A stretch of 64,000 nucleotides of DNA from Gallaecimonas sp045291545 (GTDB lineage Bacteria > Pseudomonadota > Gammaproteobacteria > Enterobacterales > Gallaecimonadaceae), in contig NZ_CP149514.1 in NCBI RefSeq assembly GCF_045291545.1, positions 2,604,001-2,668,000 of the forward strand, read 5' to 3'. How positions within the stretch are numbered: the first letter of the stretch is position 1; every line of letters starts with the position of its first letter. Positions 7,993 through 16,094 of this stretch are shown here, piece by piece. The notes beneath the pieces were generated by a model. It did no database searches. It was not told the DNA's origin and worked only from the letters and a program-made list of their open reading frames with translations. A program made the position numbers and the translations under genes.

Positions 7993-9941
7993 GATGTTTC
8001 ACCCAGTAGCGCTGCCCAGTCCGGGGCGCGGGTCAGGGGGGCCGGGGTGCCGGCTTCAATGCGTAAATACCCCCTTGCCAGCTCGTTGATAAGGGCCTGG
8101 CGCACATTGGCTTGGGTAAAGGCATCTGCGGCCATTGGTAAGGCCCGCAGGCGCAACCAGCTTTGCCGCCCTTGGGTGCGAGCCAGTTGCAGCCCCAGCA
8201 GAAGCAGCTCACTTAGCGGCGCCAGCTCTGTTACCCGGGTCAGGTGCGGGAACAAGGGGAAGTCCAGTTCCAGTACATGAAGGCCATTGAGCCCCGGTAC
8301 TTGTTGCTGCAGTTTGGCGTACAGTGCAGTGAAAACGTCCTGGCCTAACGGCGCCTCAGCCTCTGGCAAGACCACCAGGTAATGGAAGCTGTCTGGTTCA
8401 CCGATAAACAGTGCCTCCGGGAAGGCGGCTTGTAAGGCCTCAGCCATGGCTTTTTGCATACCGGCACCGGTCTGATAGCCGGTGCTGTAAAACGGCTGCT
8501 GGCGAAAAACCGGGCTCAGGTAACGCACCCGCAAGCGGGTAGCACTGGGTAGGTGCTGCGCCAGGCGGGTAAAGGTTTCTTCGCCGTACGGCAGCCCAGA
8601 GTGAGGCCGCTTGGGTAACGATGACGGAACAGGCCGACGCCGCCACAGTAATACCGCACTGCTCCCCAGGCCCGCTGCTGCCAACAGCGCCACCAGCCAT
8701 AGCCAGCCGGGCGCCAGCGGTGCCGGGGCGGGGGGGGCCGGCTTCGCCGGTGCCTGACTGGCCTTTAAAAGCCGTAACTCAACGTCATGCTTGGCTTTTT
8801 GCAGCAGTGCCAGCCGTTCGTCCATCAGGGTTGCATAGGCCTGCCAGTGCGATACCGCCGCAACGCCACTGAGTAACAAGGCCAGCGCCTTGTGGGCCTT
8901 GGCAACACGTGCCAGCTGCACCGGGCTGCTGTCTGAGGTTTGTAAGGTGATGAGGGTTTGCAGGTAGCCAATCGCCTGAGCCGGGTGGCCTTGTTTTTGG
9001 GCGATCTTGGAAGCAAGTAATAAAGCCGCCATGCGCTGGTCAATTAACTTCGCCCGCCTTTCTTCATTGAGCGCAACATTAATGTAATATTCCGCTTCAT
9101 CTAACTGACCTAACCCCAAATAAAGTTCAGCCAGATTAGACGCTCCTGTACCCCACCAATTTGTTCTTTTTGATGCAGCCAATTTGCCGTATACAGAAAG
9201 TAAAGCATCAACGGCTTGAGACTTCTGCCCTGACCCATCCAAGACCATAGCTAATGCAAATGCTGCTCTAGCTTTGATTGTTACATCTGACGACTTACTA
9301 GCAACCTCAGTCGCCGATACAGCATCATCAAGAAAAGGCTTACCCAAGATTTGGCGAATAATAGCCAAATCAGCTAAAGCACCAACTAAAGCATATGTAT
9401 CATGAGTCTTACGGGCTAAGTGGCTGGCTTCTTCAAGCACAGGTTCGGCCTGACTGTATAGATCGAGTTCCCGATACAAGGAGCCTAATTCGGATAATCC
9501 TACCGCCAGTAGCCTCTTCTCTTTCAGTTTTCGTGCGAGCTTAACGGATTGCTTACCCATAACGATGGACTCTGGCACATAGCCCATAAAGGCGTAGAGG
9601 TTACTCATACTGATAAGACACCTCACCCTTACTCTGCTGACTGAGTGTTGCTGAAGCTTATCCAGCCCCGCCTCCATCACACGCAGCCCCACGTCGAATT
9701 GTCGATCAAGCCGGGCGGTTAATTCACCGGCAATGCATTGATAATGACCTAACTGCTTCCCCTCCAAGTCATTGCTGTTGATCTTTGCCAGCCAATACCG
9801 GGCTTCTGACCATGTGCGGGTCATTATGGCCGCCTCTGCCTTGTTCAGCGCATCAGAGGGCGTCGGCGCAGGTTTGGCGATGGCGAGGGTACTTATCAAC
9901 CACAGCAGGCCGCTAACCATGCGCAGCATGGTGCGGTTCAT
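7989..9941 (-). CDS. TPR / transmembrane / degenerate GGDEF protein, array copy 3
   Basis: 650 aa, with the same architecture as its neighbours. The signal peptide starts MNRTMLRMVSGLLWLISTLA; a variable TPR region covers about residues 80-302; the single helix LWLVALLAAAGLGSSAVLLW is followed by arginines; the C-terminal pseudo-GGDEF half is shared. ATGA overlaps join it to the copy on each side. The DNA of the sensor region (about 9040-9700) is visibly more AT-rich than the conserved half and uses different codons. Its sensor sequence (for example EKRLLAVGLSELGSLYREL) differs from copy 4 at many positions, although the repeat periodicity and the position of the two Cys are kept. The function is unknown. 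Confidence 0.85.
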   Translation of the reverse strand: MNRTMLRMVSGLLWLISTLAIAKPAPTPSDALNKAEAAIMTRTWSEARYWLAKINSNDLEGKQLGHYQCIAGELTARLDRQFDVGLRVMEAGLDKLQQHSVSRVRVRCLISMSNLYAFMGYVPESIVMGKQSVKLARKLKEKRLLAVGLSELGSLYRELDLYSQAEPVLEEASHLARKTHDTYALVGALADLAIIRQILGKPFLDDAVSATEVASKSSDVTIKARAAFALAMVLDGSGQKSQAVDALLSVYGKLAASKRTNWWGTGASNLAELYLGLGQLDEAEYYINVALNEERRAKLIDQRMAALLLASKIAQKQGHPAQAIGYLQTLITLQTSDSSPVQLARVAKAHKALALLLSGVAAVSHWQAYATLMDERLALLQKAKHDVELRLLKASQAPAKPAPPAPAPLAPGWLWLVALLAAAGLGSSAVLLWRRRPVPSSLPKRPHSGLPYGEETFTRLAQHLPSATRLRVRYLSPVFRQQPFYSTGYQTGAGMQKAMAEALQAAFPEALFIGEPDSFHYLVVLPEAEAPLGQDVFTALYAKLQQQVPGLNGLHVLELDFPLFPHLTRVTELAPLSELLLLGLQLARTQGRQSWLRLRALPMAADAFTQANVRQALINELARGYLRIEAGTPAPLTRAPDWAALLGETS

Positions 9942-11884
9942 GAGGACTCACCCAGTAGCGCCGCCCAGTCCGGGGCGCGGGTCAGGGGGGCCGGGGTGCC
10001 GGCTTCAATGCGTAAATACCCCCTTGCTAGCTCGTTGATAAGGGCCTGGCGCACATTGGTTTGGGTAAAGGCATCTGCGGCCATTGGCAAGGCCCGCAGG
10101 CGCAACCAGCTTTGCCGCCCTTGGGTGCGGGCCAGTTGCAGCCCCAGCAGGAGCAGCTCACTCAGCGGCGCCAGCTCTGTTACCCGGGTCAGGTGCGGGA
10201 ACAAGGGGAAGTCCAGCTCCAGTATATGAAGGCCATTGAGCCCCGGCACTTGTTGCTGCAGTTGGGCGTACAGTGCAGTGAAAACGTCCTGGCCTAACGG
10301 CGCCTCAGCCTCTGGCAAGACCACCAGGTAATGGAAGCTGTCTGGTTCACCGATAAACAGCGCCTCCGGGAAGGCGGCTTGTAAGGCCTCAGCCATAGCT
10401 TTTTGCATACCGGCACCGGTCTGATAGCCGGTGCTGTAAAACGGCTGCTGGCGAAAAACCGGGCTCAGGTAACGCACCCGCAAGCGGGTGGCACTGGGTA
10501 GGTGCTGCGCCAGGCGGGTAAAGGTTTCTTCGCCGTACGGCAGCCCAGAGTGAGGCCGCTTGGGTAACGATGACGGAACAGGCCGACGCCGCCACAGTAA
10601 TACCGCACTGCTCCCCAGGCCCGCTGCTGCCAACAGCGCCACCAGCCATAGCCAGCCGGGCGCCAGCGGTGCCGGGGCGGGGGGGGCCGGCTTCGTCGGT
10701 GCCTGACTGGCCTTTAAAAGCCGTAACTCAACGTCATGCTTGGCTTTTTGCAACAGTGCCAGCCGTTCGTCCATCAGGGTTGCATAGGCCTGCCAGTGCG
10801 ATACCGCCGCAACGCCACTGAGTAACAAGGCCAGCGCCTTGTGGGCCTTGGCAACACGTGCCAGCTGCACCGGGCTGCTGTCTGAGGTTTGTAAGGTGAC
10901 GAGGGTTTGCAGGTAGCCAATCGCCTGGGCCGGGTGGCCTTGTTTTTTGGCGATCTCGGTAGCCAGTAATAAAGCCGCCATGCGTTGCTCGATCAATTGG
11001 GCCCGTTTTTGTTCTCTGAGAGCCACTTGAATGTAGTATTTCGCCTCTTTCAATTGGCCCAATTTCAGATACAACTCAGCCAGGTTAGAGGCTCCTGTGC
11101 CCCACCAATTACTTTGACCTGAGCTAGCCAGTGAACCATATACTGACAAAAGGGCATCTACTGCCTGTGAATATTGTTTTTCCTTATCTAATACCTTGGC
11201 CAAACTAAAAGCGGCTTTTGCTCTTATTGCGACATTCTTTGATTGGTTGGCGGCTTCGCTAGCTTCTATCGCTAGATTGAGATAGGGCTTACCCAACGCC
11301 TGCCGAACAACAGCCAAATTGGTTAAGGCATCAACGAGAACAAAAAGATCCTTTGTATTACGAGCTAAGCGTACAGCTTTCGCTAAATACGGCTCAGCTT
11401 CGGCATAAAGGTAAAGATTTTCATAGGCATTACCCAGCACCCCTACTGCTCTTGTCAGCACCTGCTTATCATTGGTTTTTTTTGCGAGTACAACAACGCG
11501 CTGCGCCACAACAATGGCATCAGGGATTTGCCCAAAGTAAAGATGAAAATGGATCATATCTTCCATACATCGTAGATAAGGCCTACTTGGCAAATACTTT
11601 TTTAGCTTGGCAAGGCCAGCTTCCATCATCTGTTTGCCCAATTCATTTTTACGATCGAGCCGGGCAGTTAATTCTCCGGCAATGCATTGGTAATGACCTA
11701 ACTGCTCCCCCTCCAAGGCGTTACTGTCAACCTGAGATAACCACTGCCGGGCTTGCGGATAATTACGGGCCATCATCGCCGCTTCCGCCTTATTCAAGGC
11801 CTCAGGGGGCGCAGGTGTGGCGATGGCCAGGGTACTTATCAACCACAGCAGGCCGCTAACCATGCGCAGCATGGTGCGGTTCAT
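9938..11884 (-). CDS. TPR / transmembrane / degenerate GGDEF protein, array copy 2
   Basis: 648 aa. Its N-terminal segment (residues about 25-78) is essentially the same as in copy 4, but its sensor region (about 80-300) is distinct: it reads LRCMEDMIHFHLYFGQIPDA where copy 4 has VRCLIQMSNLYFYIGYMPES. The C-terminal half is nearly identical to the other copies. Such block-wise sharing is what gene conversion between tandem copies would leave. Start and stop each overlap a neighbour by 4 bp. A small local difference at the module border (ATEIAKKQGHP instead of ASKIAQKQGHP) may mark a conversion boundary. The function is unknown. Confidence 0.85.
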   Translation of the reverse strand: MNRTMLRMVSGLLWLISTLAIATPAPPEALNKAEAAMMARNYPQARQWLSQVDSNALEGEQLGHYQCIAGELTARLDRKNELGKQMMEAGLAKLKKYLPSRPYLRCMEDMIHFHLYFGQIPDAIVVAQRVVVLAKKTNDKQVLTRAVGVLGNAYENLYLYAEAEPYLAKAVRLARNTKDLFVLVDALTNLAVVRQALGKPYLNLAIEASEAANQSKNVAIRAKAAFSLAKVLDKEKQYSQAVDALLSVYGSLASSGQSNWWGTGASNLAELYLKLGQLKEAKYYIQVALREQKRAQLIEQRMAALLLATEIAKKQGHPAQAIGYLQTLVTLQTSDSSPVQLARVAKAHKALALLLSGVAAVSHWQAYATLMDERLALLQKAKHDVELRLLKASQAPTKPAPPAPAPLAPGWLWLVALLAAAGLGSSAVLLWRRRPVPSSLPKRPHSGLPYGEETFTRLAQHLPSATRLRVRYLSPVFRQQPFYSTGYQTGAGMQKAMAEALQAAFPEALFIGEPDSFHYLVVLPEAEAPLGQDVFTALYAQLQQQVPGLNGLHILELDFPLFPHLTRVTELAPLSELLLLGLQLARTQGRQSWLRLRALPMAADAFTQTNVRQALINELARGYLRIEAGTPAPLTRAPDWAALLGESS

Positions 11885-13848
11885 GAGGACTCACCCAACA
11901 GTGCCGCCCAGTCCGGGGCGCGGGTCAGGGGGGCCGGGGTGCCGGCTTCAATGCGTAAATACCCCCTTGCCAGCTCGTTGATAAGGGCCTGGCGCACATT
12001 GGTTTGGGTAAAGGCATCTGCGGCCATTGGCAAGGCCCGCAGGCGCAACCAGCTTTGCCGCCCTTGGGTGCGAGCCAGTTGCAGCCCCAGCAGGAGCAGC
12101 TCACTCAGCGGCGCCAGCTCTGTTACCCGGGTCAGGTGCGGGAACAAGGGGAAGTCCAGCTCCAGTATATGAAGGCCATTGAGCCCCGGCACTTGTTGCT
12201 GCAGTTGGGCGTACAGTGCAGTGAAAACGTCCTGGCCTAACGGCGCCTCAGCCTCTGGCAAGACCACCAGGTAATGGAAGCTGTCTGGTTCACCGATAAA
12301 CAGCGCCTCCGGGAAGGCGGCTTGTAAGGCCTCAGCCATAGCTTTTTGCATACCGGCACCGGTCTGATAGCCGGTGCTGTAAAACGGCTGCTGGCGAAAA
12401 ACCGGGCTCAGGTAACGCACCCGCAAGCGGGTGGCACTGGGTAGGTGCTGCGCCAGGCGGGTAAAGGTTTCTTCGCCGTACGGCAGCCCAGAGTGAGGCC
12501 GCTTGGGTAACGATGACGGAACAGGCCGACGCCGCCACAGTAATACCGCACTGCTCCCCAGGCCCGCTGCTGCCAACAGCGCCACCAGCCATAGCCAGCC
12601 GGGCGCCAGCGGTGTCGGGGCGGGGGGGGCCGGCTTCGCCGGTGCCTGACTGGCCTTTAAAAGCCGTAACTCAACGTCATGCTTGGCTTTTTGCAGCAGT
12701 GCCAGCCGTTCGTCCATCAGGGTTGCATAGGCCTGCCAGTGCGATACCGCCGCAACGCCACTGAGTAACAAGGCCAGCGCCTTGTGGGCCTTGGCAACAC
12801 GTGCCAGCTGCACCGGGCTGCTGTCTGAGGTTTGTAAGGTGATGAGGGTTTGCAGGTAGCCAATCGCCTGGGCCGGGTGGCCTTGTTTTTGGGCGATCTT
12901 GGAAGCCAGTAATAAAGCGCCCATGCGTTGATCAATCAGTTTGGCCCGCTTTTCTTCTCTGAGGGCTACCTTAATATAATATTCGGCCTCATCTAATTTT
13001 TTGATTTTTAGATAGTATTCAGCAAGATTTGCCGCTGCTGTACCCCACCAACCAGTTTCACTGGAGTGAGCTAATACATCATAGACAGACAGCACGGCAT
13101 CAATTGCTTGGGAATATTGACCTGCATCCTCCATCGCCTGTGCCAAGGTAAATGCCGCTTTCGCTTTTATCCATACACTGTTTGATTGTTCTGCCAACCC
13201 CCTAGCTTGTATCGCAAAGCTAAGGTAAGGCTTACCTAGTCGTTTACGTATCTCTGTATAGTCTGTTAGTGCATCAATCAGTACAAAGGTATTGTGAGTT
13301 TTCCTAGCCAAATTAATGGCTTCTTCCAGAACAGGCTCAGCTTCGCTATATAGATGAAAGTTTTCATATGCATTACCTAAAACACTCACAGCTCTAGCAA
13401 GCATCGATTGATCACCGAGCGCCCTTGCCGAAGTTACTGCACGACGAGCATACATAATGGCTTCAGGCATTAACCCTAGATGCATTTGTAACCTGACCAT
13501 TGCAGTCATACAGCGGATATAGGGCCGACTAAGTGACTTTTGCTTTAGCTTATCCAGGCCAGCTTGCATCATCCGCATAGCCACATCAAAGTTCCGATCG
13601 AGCCGGGCAGTTAACTCTCCGGCAATGCATTGGTAATGACCTAACGGCTCCCCCTCCAAGGTGTTACTGTCGACCTGAGATAACCACTGCCGTGCTTCTG
13701 GCCATGTGCGGGCCATCATCGCCGCCTCGGCCTTATTCAAGGCATCCGGCTCAGACGGTTGCGGCGATGCCCAGAGCGGGGCGGCAACCAGTAGCAGTAT
13801 CAATAACAGTAAACGCATGAGGCAATAACGACAGACAACAATGAACAC
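11881..13848 (-). CDS. TPR / transmembrane / degenerate GGDEF protein, array copy 1 (operon leader)
   Basis: First gene of the five-gene minus-strand operon. The frame opens at a GTG (13848), but the ATG at 13818 gives a classic signal peptide, MRLLLLILLLVAAPLWA, and is the likelier start; neither has a strong ribosome binding site. Its signal peptide is unrelated to that of the three downstream copies, as expected if those arose by duplication within the operon. The TPR sensor region, single membrane helix and degenerate GGDEF half follow as in the others, with the last ~345 residues nearly identical. Divergent sirB2 lies 103 bp away, so the operon promoter must be in 13849-13951. Confidence 0.85.
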   Translation of the reverse strand: MFIVVCRYCLMRLLLLILLLVAAPLWASPQPSEPDALNKAEAAMMARTWPEARQWLSQVDSNTLEGEPLGHYQCIAGELTARLDRNFDVAMRMMQAGLDKLKQKSLSRPYIRCMTAMVRLQMHLGLMPEAIMYARRAVTSARALGDQSMLARAVSVLGNAYENFHLYSEAEPVLEEAINLARKTHNTFVLIDALTDYTEIRKRLGKPYLSFAIQARGLAEQSNSVWIKAKAAFTLAQAMEDAGQYSQAIDAVLSVYDVLAHSSETGWWGTAAANLAEYYLKIKKLDEAEYYIKVALREEKRAKLIDQRMGALLLASKIAQKQGHPAQAIGYLQTLITLQTSDSSPVQLARVAKAHKALALLLSGVAAVSHWQAYATLMDERLALLQKAKHDVELRLLKASQAPAKPAPPAPTPLAPGWLWLVALLAAAGLGSSAVLLWRRRPVPSSLPKRPHSGLPYGEETFTRLAQHLPSATRLRVRYLSPVFRQQPFYSTGYQTGAGMQKAMAEALQAAFPEALFIGEPDSFHYLVVLPEAEAPLGQDVFTALYAQLQQQVPGLNGLHILELDFPLFPHLTRVTELAPLSELLLLGLQLARTQGRQSWLRLRALPMAADAFTQTNVRQALINELARGYLRIEAGTPAPLTRAPDWAALLGESS

Positions 13849-13951
13849 CCATAGTACTCAGGCGTACTTGCACTGTCAGTAAGTCGTTTTATTGTAGGAA
13901 GTTTTTACGCCGTGTATGGTGCAGACTCCATTGCCATTAAGCTGAATCACC

Positions 13952-14323
13952 ATGGATTATCTTGCTGTTAAACACCTGCACATGGCGCTGGCCGCCGTTA
14001 CCTTGTTACTGTTTCTGTGGCGTGCCGTAAAACAGCTGCGCCAGCCCGGCAGCTTGCCCCGCTGGGCGCGTTTCGTACCGCATATCATTGACACTTTATT
14101 GCTGGCAGCCGGTATTTACCTGGCGGTGCAACTGCACCTGTCGCCCATGTCCAGCAGCTGGATCGCCGCCAAGATCATTGGCCTGGTGCTCTACATTGGC
14201 TTTGGGACTTTTGCTATCAAGCGGGCGCGCAGCACCCGCGGGCGGTTGCTGGCTATCGCTGGCGCACTGCTCATCTTTGCCTACATTGTGGGCGTAGCTT
14301 TTACCAAGTCTCCCTGGCTTTAA
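13952..14323 (+). CDS. SirB2-family inner-membrane protein
   Basis: A 123-residue protein with four predicted membrane helices (about 5-25, 43-63, 72-92 and 98-118). It starts MDYLAVKHLHMALAAVTLLL, and the His residues and the SSWIAAKIIGLVLYIGFGTFA block are typical of the SirB family (named for Salmonella SirB, reported as an up-regulator of invasion gene expression). The molecular function of SirB2 proteins is not established. It is followed after 9 bp by fpr, which has its own strong ribosome binding site, so the two are probably co-transcribed. Confidence 0.82.
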   Translation: MDYLAVKHLHMALAAVTLLLFLWRAVKQLRQPGSLPRWARFVPHIIDTLLLAAGIYLAVQLHLSPMSSSWIAAKIIGLVLYIGFGTFAIKRARSTRGRLLAIAGALLIFAYIVGVAFTKSPWL

Positions 14324-14332
14324 GGAGGTCAT

Positions 14333-15073
14333 ATGGCCCAGTGGCTGAATGCCCGTGTCGCCGGGCGCCGTGACTGGACAGAGACACTGTTCAGCCTGCA
14401 GTTGCAGGCGCCCCCTTTCGATTTTGTCGCTGGCCAGTTTGTGCGGCTGGGGCTGACGTTGCCCAACGGCCGGGCGCAACGTGCCTATTCTCTGGTTAAC
14501 CCCCCCGGGGCAGCACTACTGGATGTGCTGGTAACCAAAGTGGATGACGGCAAACTGACACCGGCTCTGCATCAGTTGCAGGTAGGCGACAGCCTGGAAG
14601 TGTCACAACCTGCCAGTGGCTTTTTCACACTGAATGAAGTGCCGGATGCTGACCGTTTGTGGTTGCTCGCCACCGGCACCGGAATTGGCCCGTTTTTATC
14701 CATACTGGGTACGGATGAGCCATGGCAGCGCTTTCGCCGGGTACACCTGGTGCATGGCGTTCGCCAGCAGGCCGACCTTGCCTACCGCCAGCAAATTGAA
14801 CAGCTGGTTGAACGCCGTGGTGGCCAGTTGCGCTACCAGCCGGTGGTTACCCGCGAAACAGTGCCCGGCGCCCTGAACGGCCGCTTACCAGCACTGTTGA
14901 AAACAGGTGAACTTGCCGACGCTTTAGAGGACAAACTGGACACAGATTGCCAGTTGATGCTGTGTGGCAATCCAGAGATGATCCGTGACGCCCAAACGGT
15001 GCTGGCAGAGCAGGGTCTGAACAAAAACCTGCGCCGCCAGCCCGGCCATGTCACCGTAGAGCAGTACTGGTAA
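14333..15073 (+). CDS. fpr: Ferredoxin/flavodoxin-NADP+ reductase
   Basis: A 246-residue FAD enzyme that moves electrons between NADPH and ferredoxin or flavodoxin in the cytoplasm. The FAD-binding RAYSLVNPP (RxYS, about residues 51-59) and the nucleotide-binding ATGTGIGPFLSIL (about 112-124) are clear. The C-terminus ends HVTVEQYW, like bacterial class Fprs that end with an aromatic residue stacking on FAD. The length fits E. coli Fpr (248 aa). The start has an excellent AAGGAGGT just upstream. Fpr supports Fe-S cluster repair, radical SAM enzymes and oxidative-stress defence; no SoxR/SoxS site was recognised. Confidence 0.9.
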   Translation: MAQWLNARVAGRRDWTETLFSLQLQAPPFDFVAGQFVRLGLTLPNGRAQRAYSLVNPPGAALLDVLVTKVDDGKLTPALHQLQVGDSLEVSQPASGFFTLNEVPDADRLWLLATGTGIGPFLSILGTDEPWQRFRRVHLVHGVRQQADLAYRQQIEQLVERRGGQLRYQPVVTRETVPGALNGRLPALLKTGELADALEDKLDTDCQLMLCGNPEMIRDAQTVLAEQGLNKNLRRQPGHVTVEQYW

Positions 15074-15082
15074 GGAGATTGA

Positions 15083-15976
15083 ATGCACGCCGACCCGCAG
15101 CCCCGGTCCGAACAGGACAACCGCAGTAAAACCCCATGGGTAATTGTCATTACCCTTGTGCTGGCCGCCATCTTGGTGTGGGCATTCTGGCCCGCTGCCA
15201 CACCGCCCCAGTCATCGTCTGACAAAGCCATGCCACTGCCAAAACCGGTTCTGGATGAGGCTATTGCTGCAGCAAAACAACAGCCGCAGCCAACCGCCCC
15301 GGCAGAGCCGGCCACCACCCCCGCACCGCAACCGGCTACCGACCAGCCAGCAGCGCAACCAGTGGCCAAAGCCAGCAAGCCTGAGCCGGCGGCCAAGCCA
15401 CTTCCCAAACTTAACGACAGTGACCCGGAGATCCGCGCGGCTCTGACGGCTTTGCTGCCGGCCAAGGCGCCAGTGGATCTGTCACAATCGCAGCTGGTGC
15501 GTAAAATCACCCAGCTGGTCACCACGGCTGCCGACGGCTACCTGCCGCTGCGCCAGCGGCTGATCGCCACGCCGCAAACGCAAATGCAGGTGGTACAGGA
15601 CGGTGACACCATCTACCTCGACAGCGACAGCTACCACCGATTTGACCGCTACGCCAACACCATTGCGGCCACTAGCACTGAGGATCTGCTGCACTTCCTG
15701 CACACTTATGGGCCGCTGTTCCAGCAAGCCTTTAGTGAGCTGGGGCTGCCCAAAGAGGCCTTTACTGACAACCTCAAGCAGACACTGGATTTGTTGCTGG
15801 CCACCCCAGAGCCGCAAGAACCCATCAAGCTGGTGCAGCCCAAAGTACTGTATCAGTACGCAGATCCAGCGCTGGAAAAGCTCAAACCGGTGCAAAAAAT
15901 CCTGCTTCGCATGGGCCCGGATAATCGCGCCAAAATCAAAGCGAAACTGGCGGCTCTGCGCCAGGCCCTGAAATAA
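15083..15976 (+). CDS. DUF3014 membrane-anchored protein
   Basis: 297 aa. There is a short cytoplasmic N-terminus, one membrane helix (about residues 20-38, WVIVITLVLAAILVWAFW), then a Pro/Ala/Gln-rich linker (about 40-105), then a globular domain of about 185 residues matching DUF3014 (YLPLRQRLIATP..., FDRYANTIAA..., VLYQYADPALEKL). It is predicted to face the periplasm. It starts 9 bp after fpr with AAGGAG upstream, so sirB2-fpr-DUF3014 look like one operon ending at the terminator near 16051. The function is unknown. Confidence 0.8.
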   Translation: MHADPQPRSEQDNRSKTPWVIVITLVLAAILVWAFWPAATPPQSSSDKAMPLPKPVLDEAIAAAKQQPQPTAPAEPATTPAPQPATDQPAAQPVAKASKPEPAAKPLPKLNDSDPEIRAALTALLPAKAPVDLSQSQLVRKITQLVTTAADGYLPLRQRLIATPQTQMQVVQDGDTIYLDSDSYHRFDRYANTIAATSTEDLLHFLHTYGPLFQQAFSELGLPKEAFTDNLKQTLDLLLATPEPQEPIKLVQPKVLYQYADPALEKLKPVQKILLRMGPDNRAKIKAKLAALRQALK

Positions 15977-16050
15977 CGCCCATCACCAGGCAGCTGGCAG
16001 GCTGCCTTGCTTACCGACGTAAGCGACAACGCAGCGATACTGAAACCATA

Positions 16051-16079
16051 AAAAAAGCAGCCCGAAGGCTGCTTTTTGT
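16051..16079. terminator. Bidirectional terminator between DUF3014 gene and M13 peptidase
   Basis: AAAAAAGCAGCC-CGAA-GGCTGCTTTTTG forms a 6-bp GC-rich core with A and T runs on each side. It separates two convergent genes, so it can end both transcripts. Confidence 0.88.
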
Positions 16080-16094
16080 TTGCCGTAAAGGCTC

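Larger units (their letters stand above)
6046..13848 (-). repeat. Four-copy tandem gene array, period about 1.94-1.95 kb
   Basis: Starts of successive units are offset by 1943, 1949 and 1943 bp. In each unit about 1.04 kb encoding the TPR end, membrane helix and pseudo-GGDEF domain is near-identical at DNA level (about 6046-7089, 7989-9032, 9938-10981 and 11881-12924), with only scattered substitutions. About 650-700 bp encoding the TPR sensor has diverged strongly and is more AT-rich. A second conserved block of about 150-240 bp covers the 5' end of each gene. No transposase or terminal repeat is associated, so this is a gene duplication and not a mobile element. Confidence 0.9.

Noticed and set aside
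6169..12764. Plus-strand frames of 77-86 codons recurring in each array unit
   Set aside because: They recur only because the underlying minus-strand coding DNA is repeated; no start signals.
6046..13848. Tandem array as a mobile element
   Set aside because: No transposase, integrase, terminal repeats or target duplications were seen.
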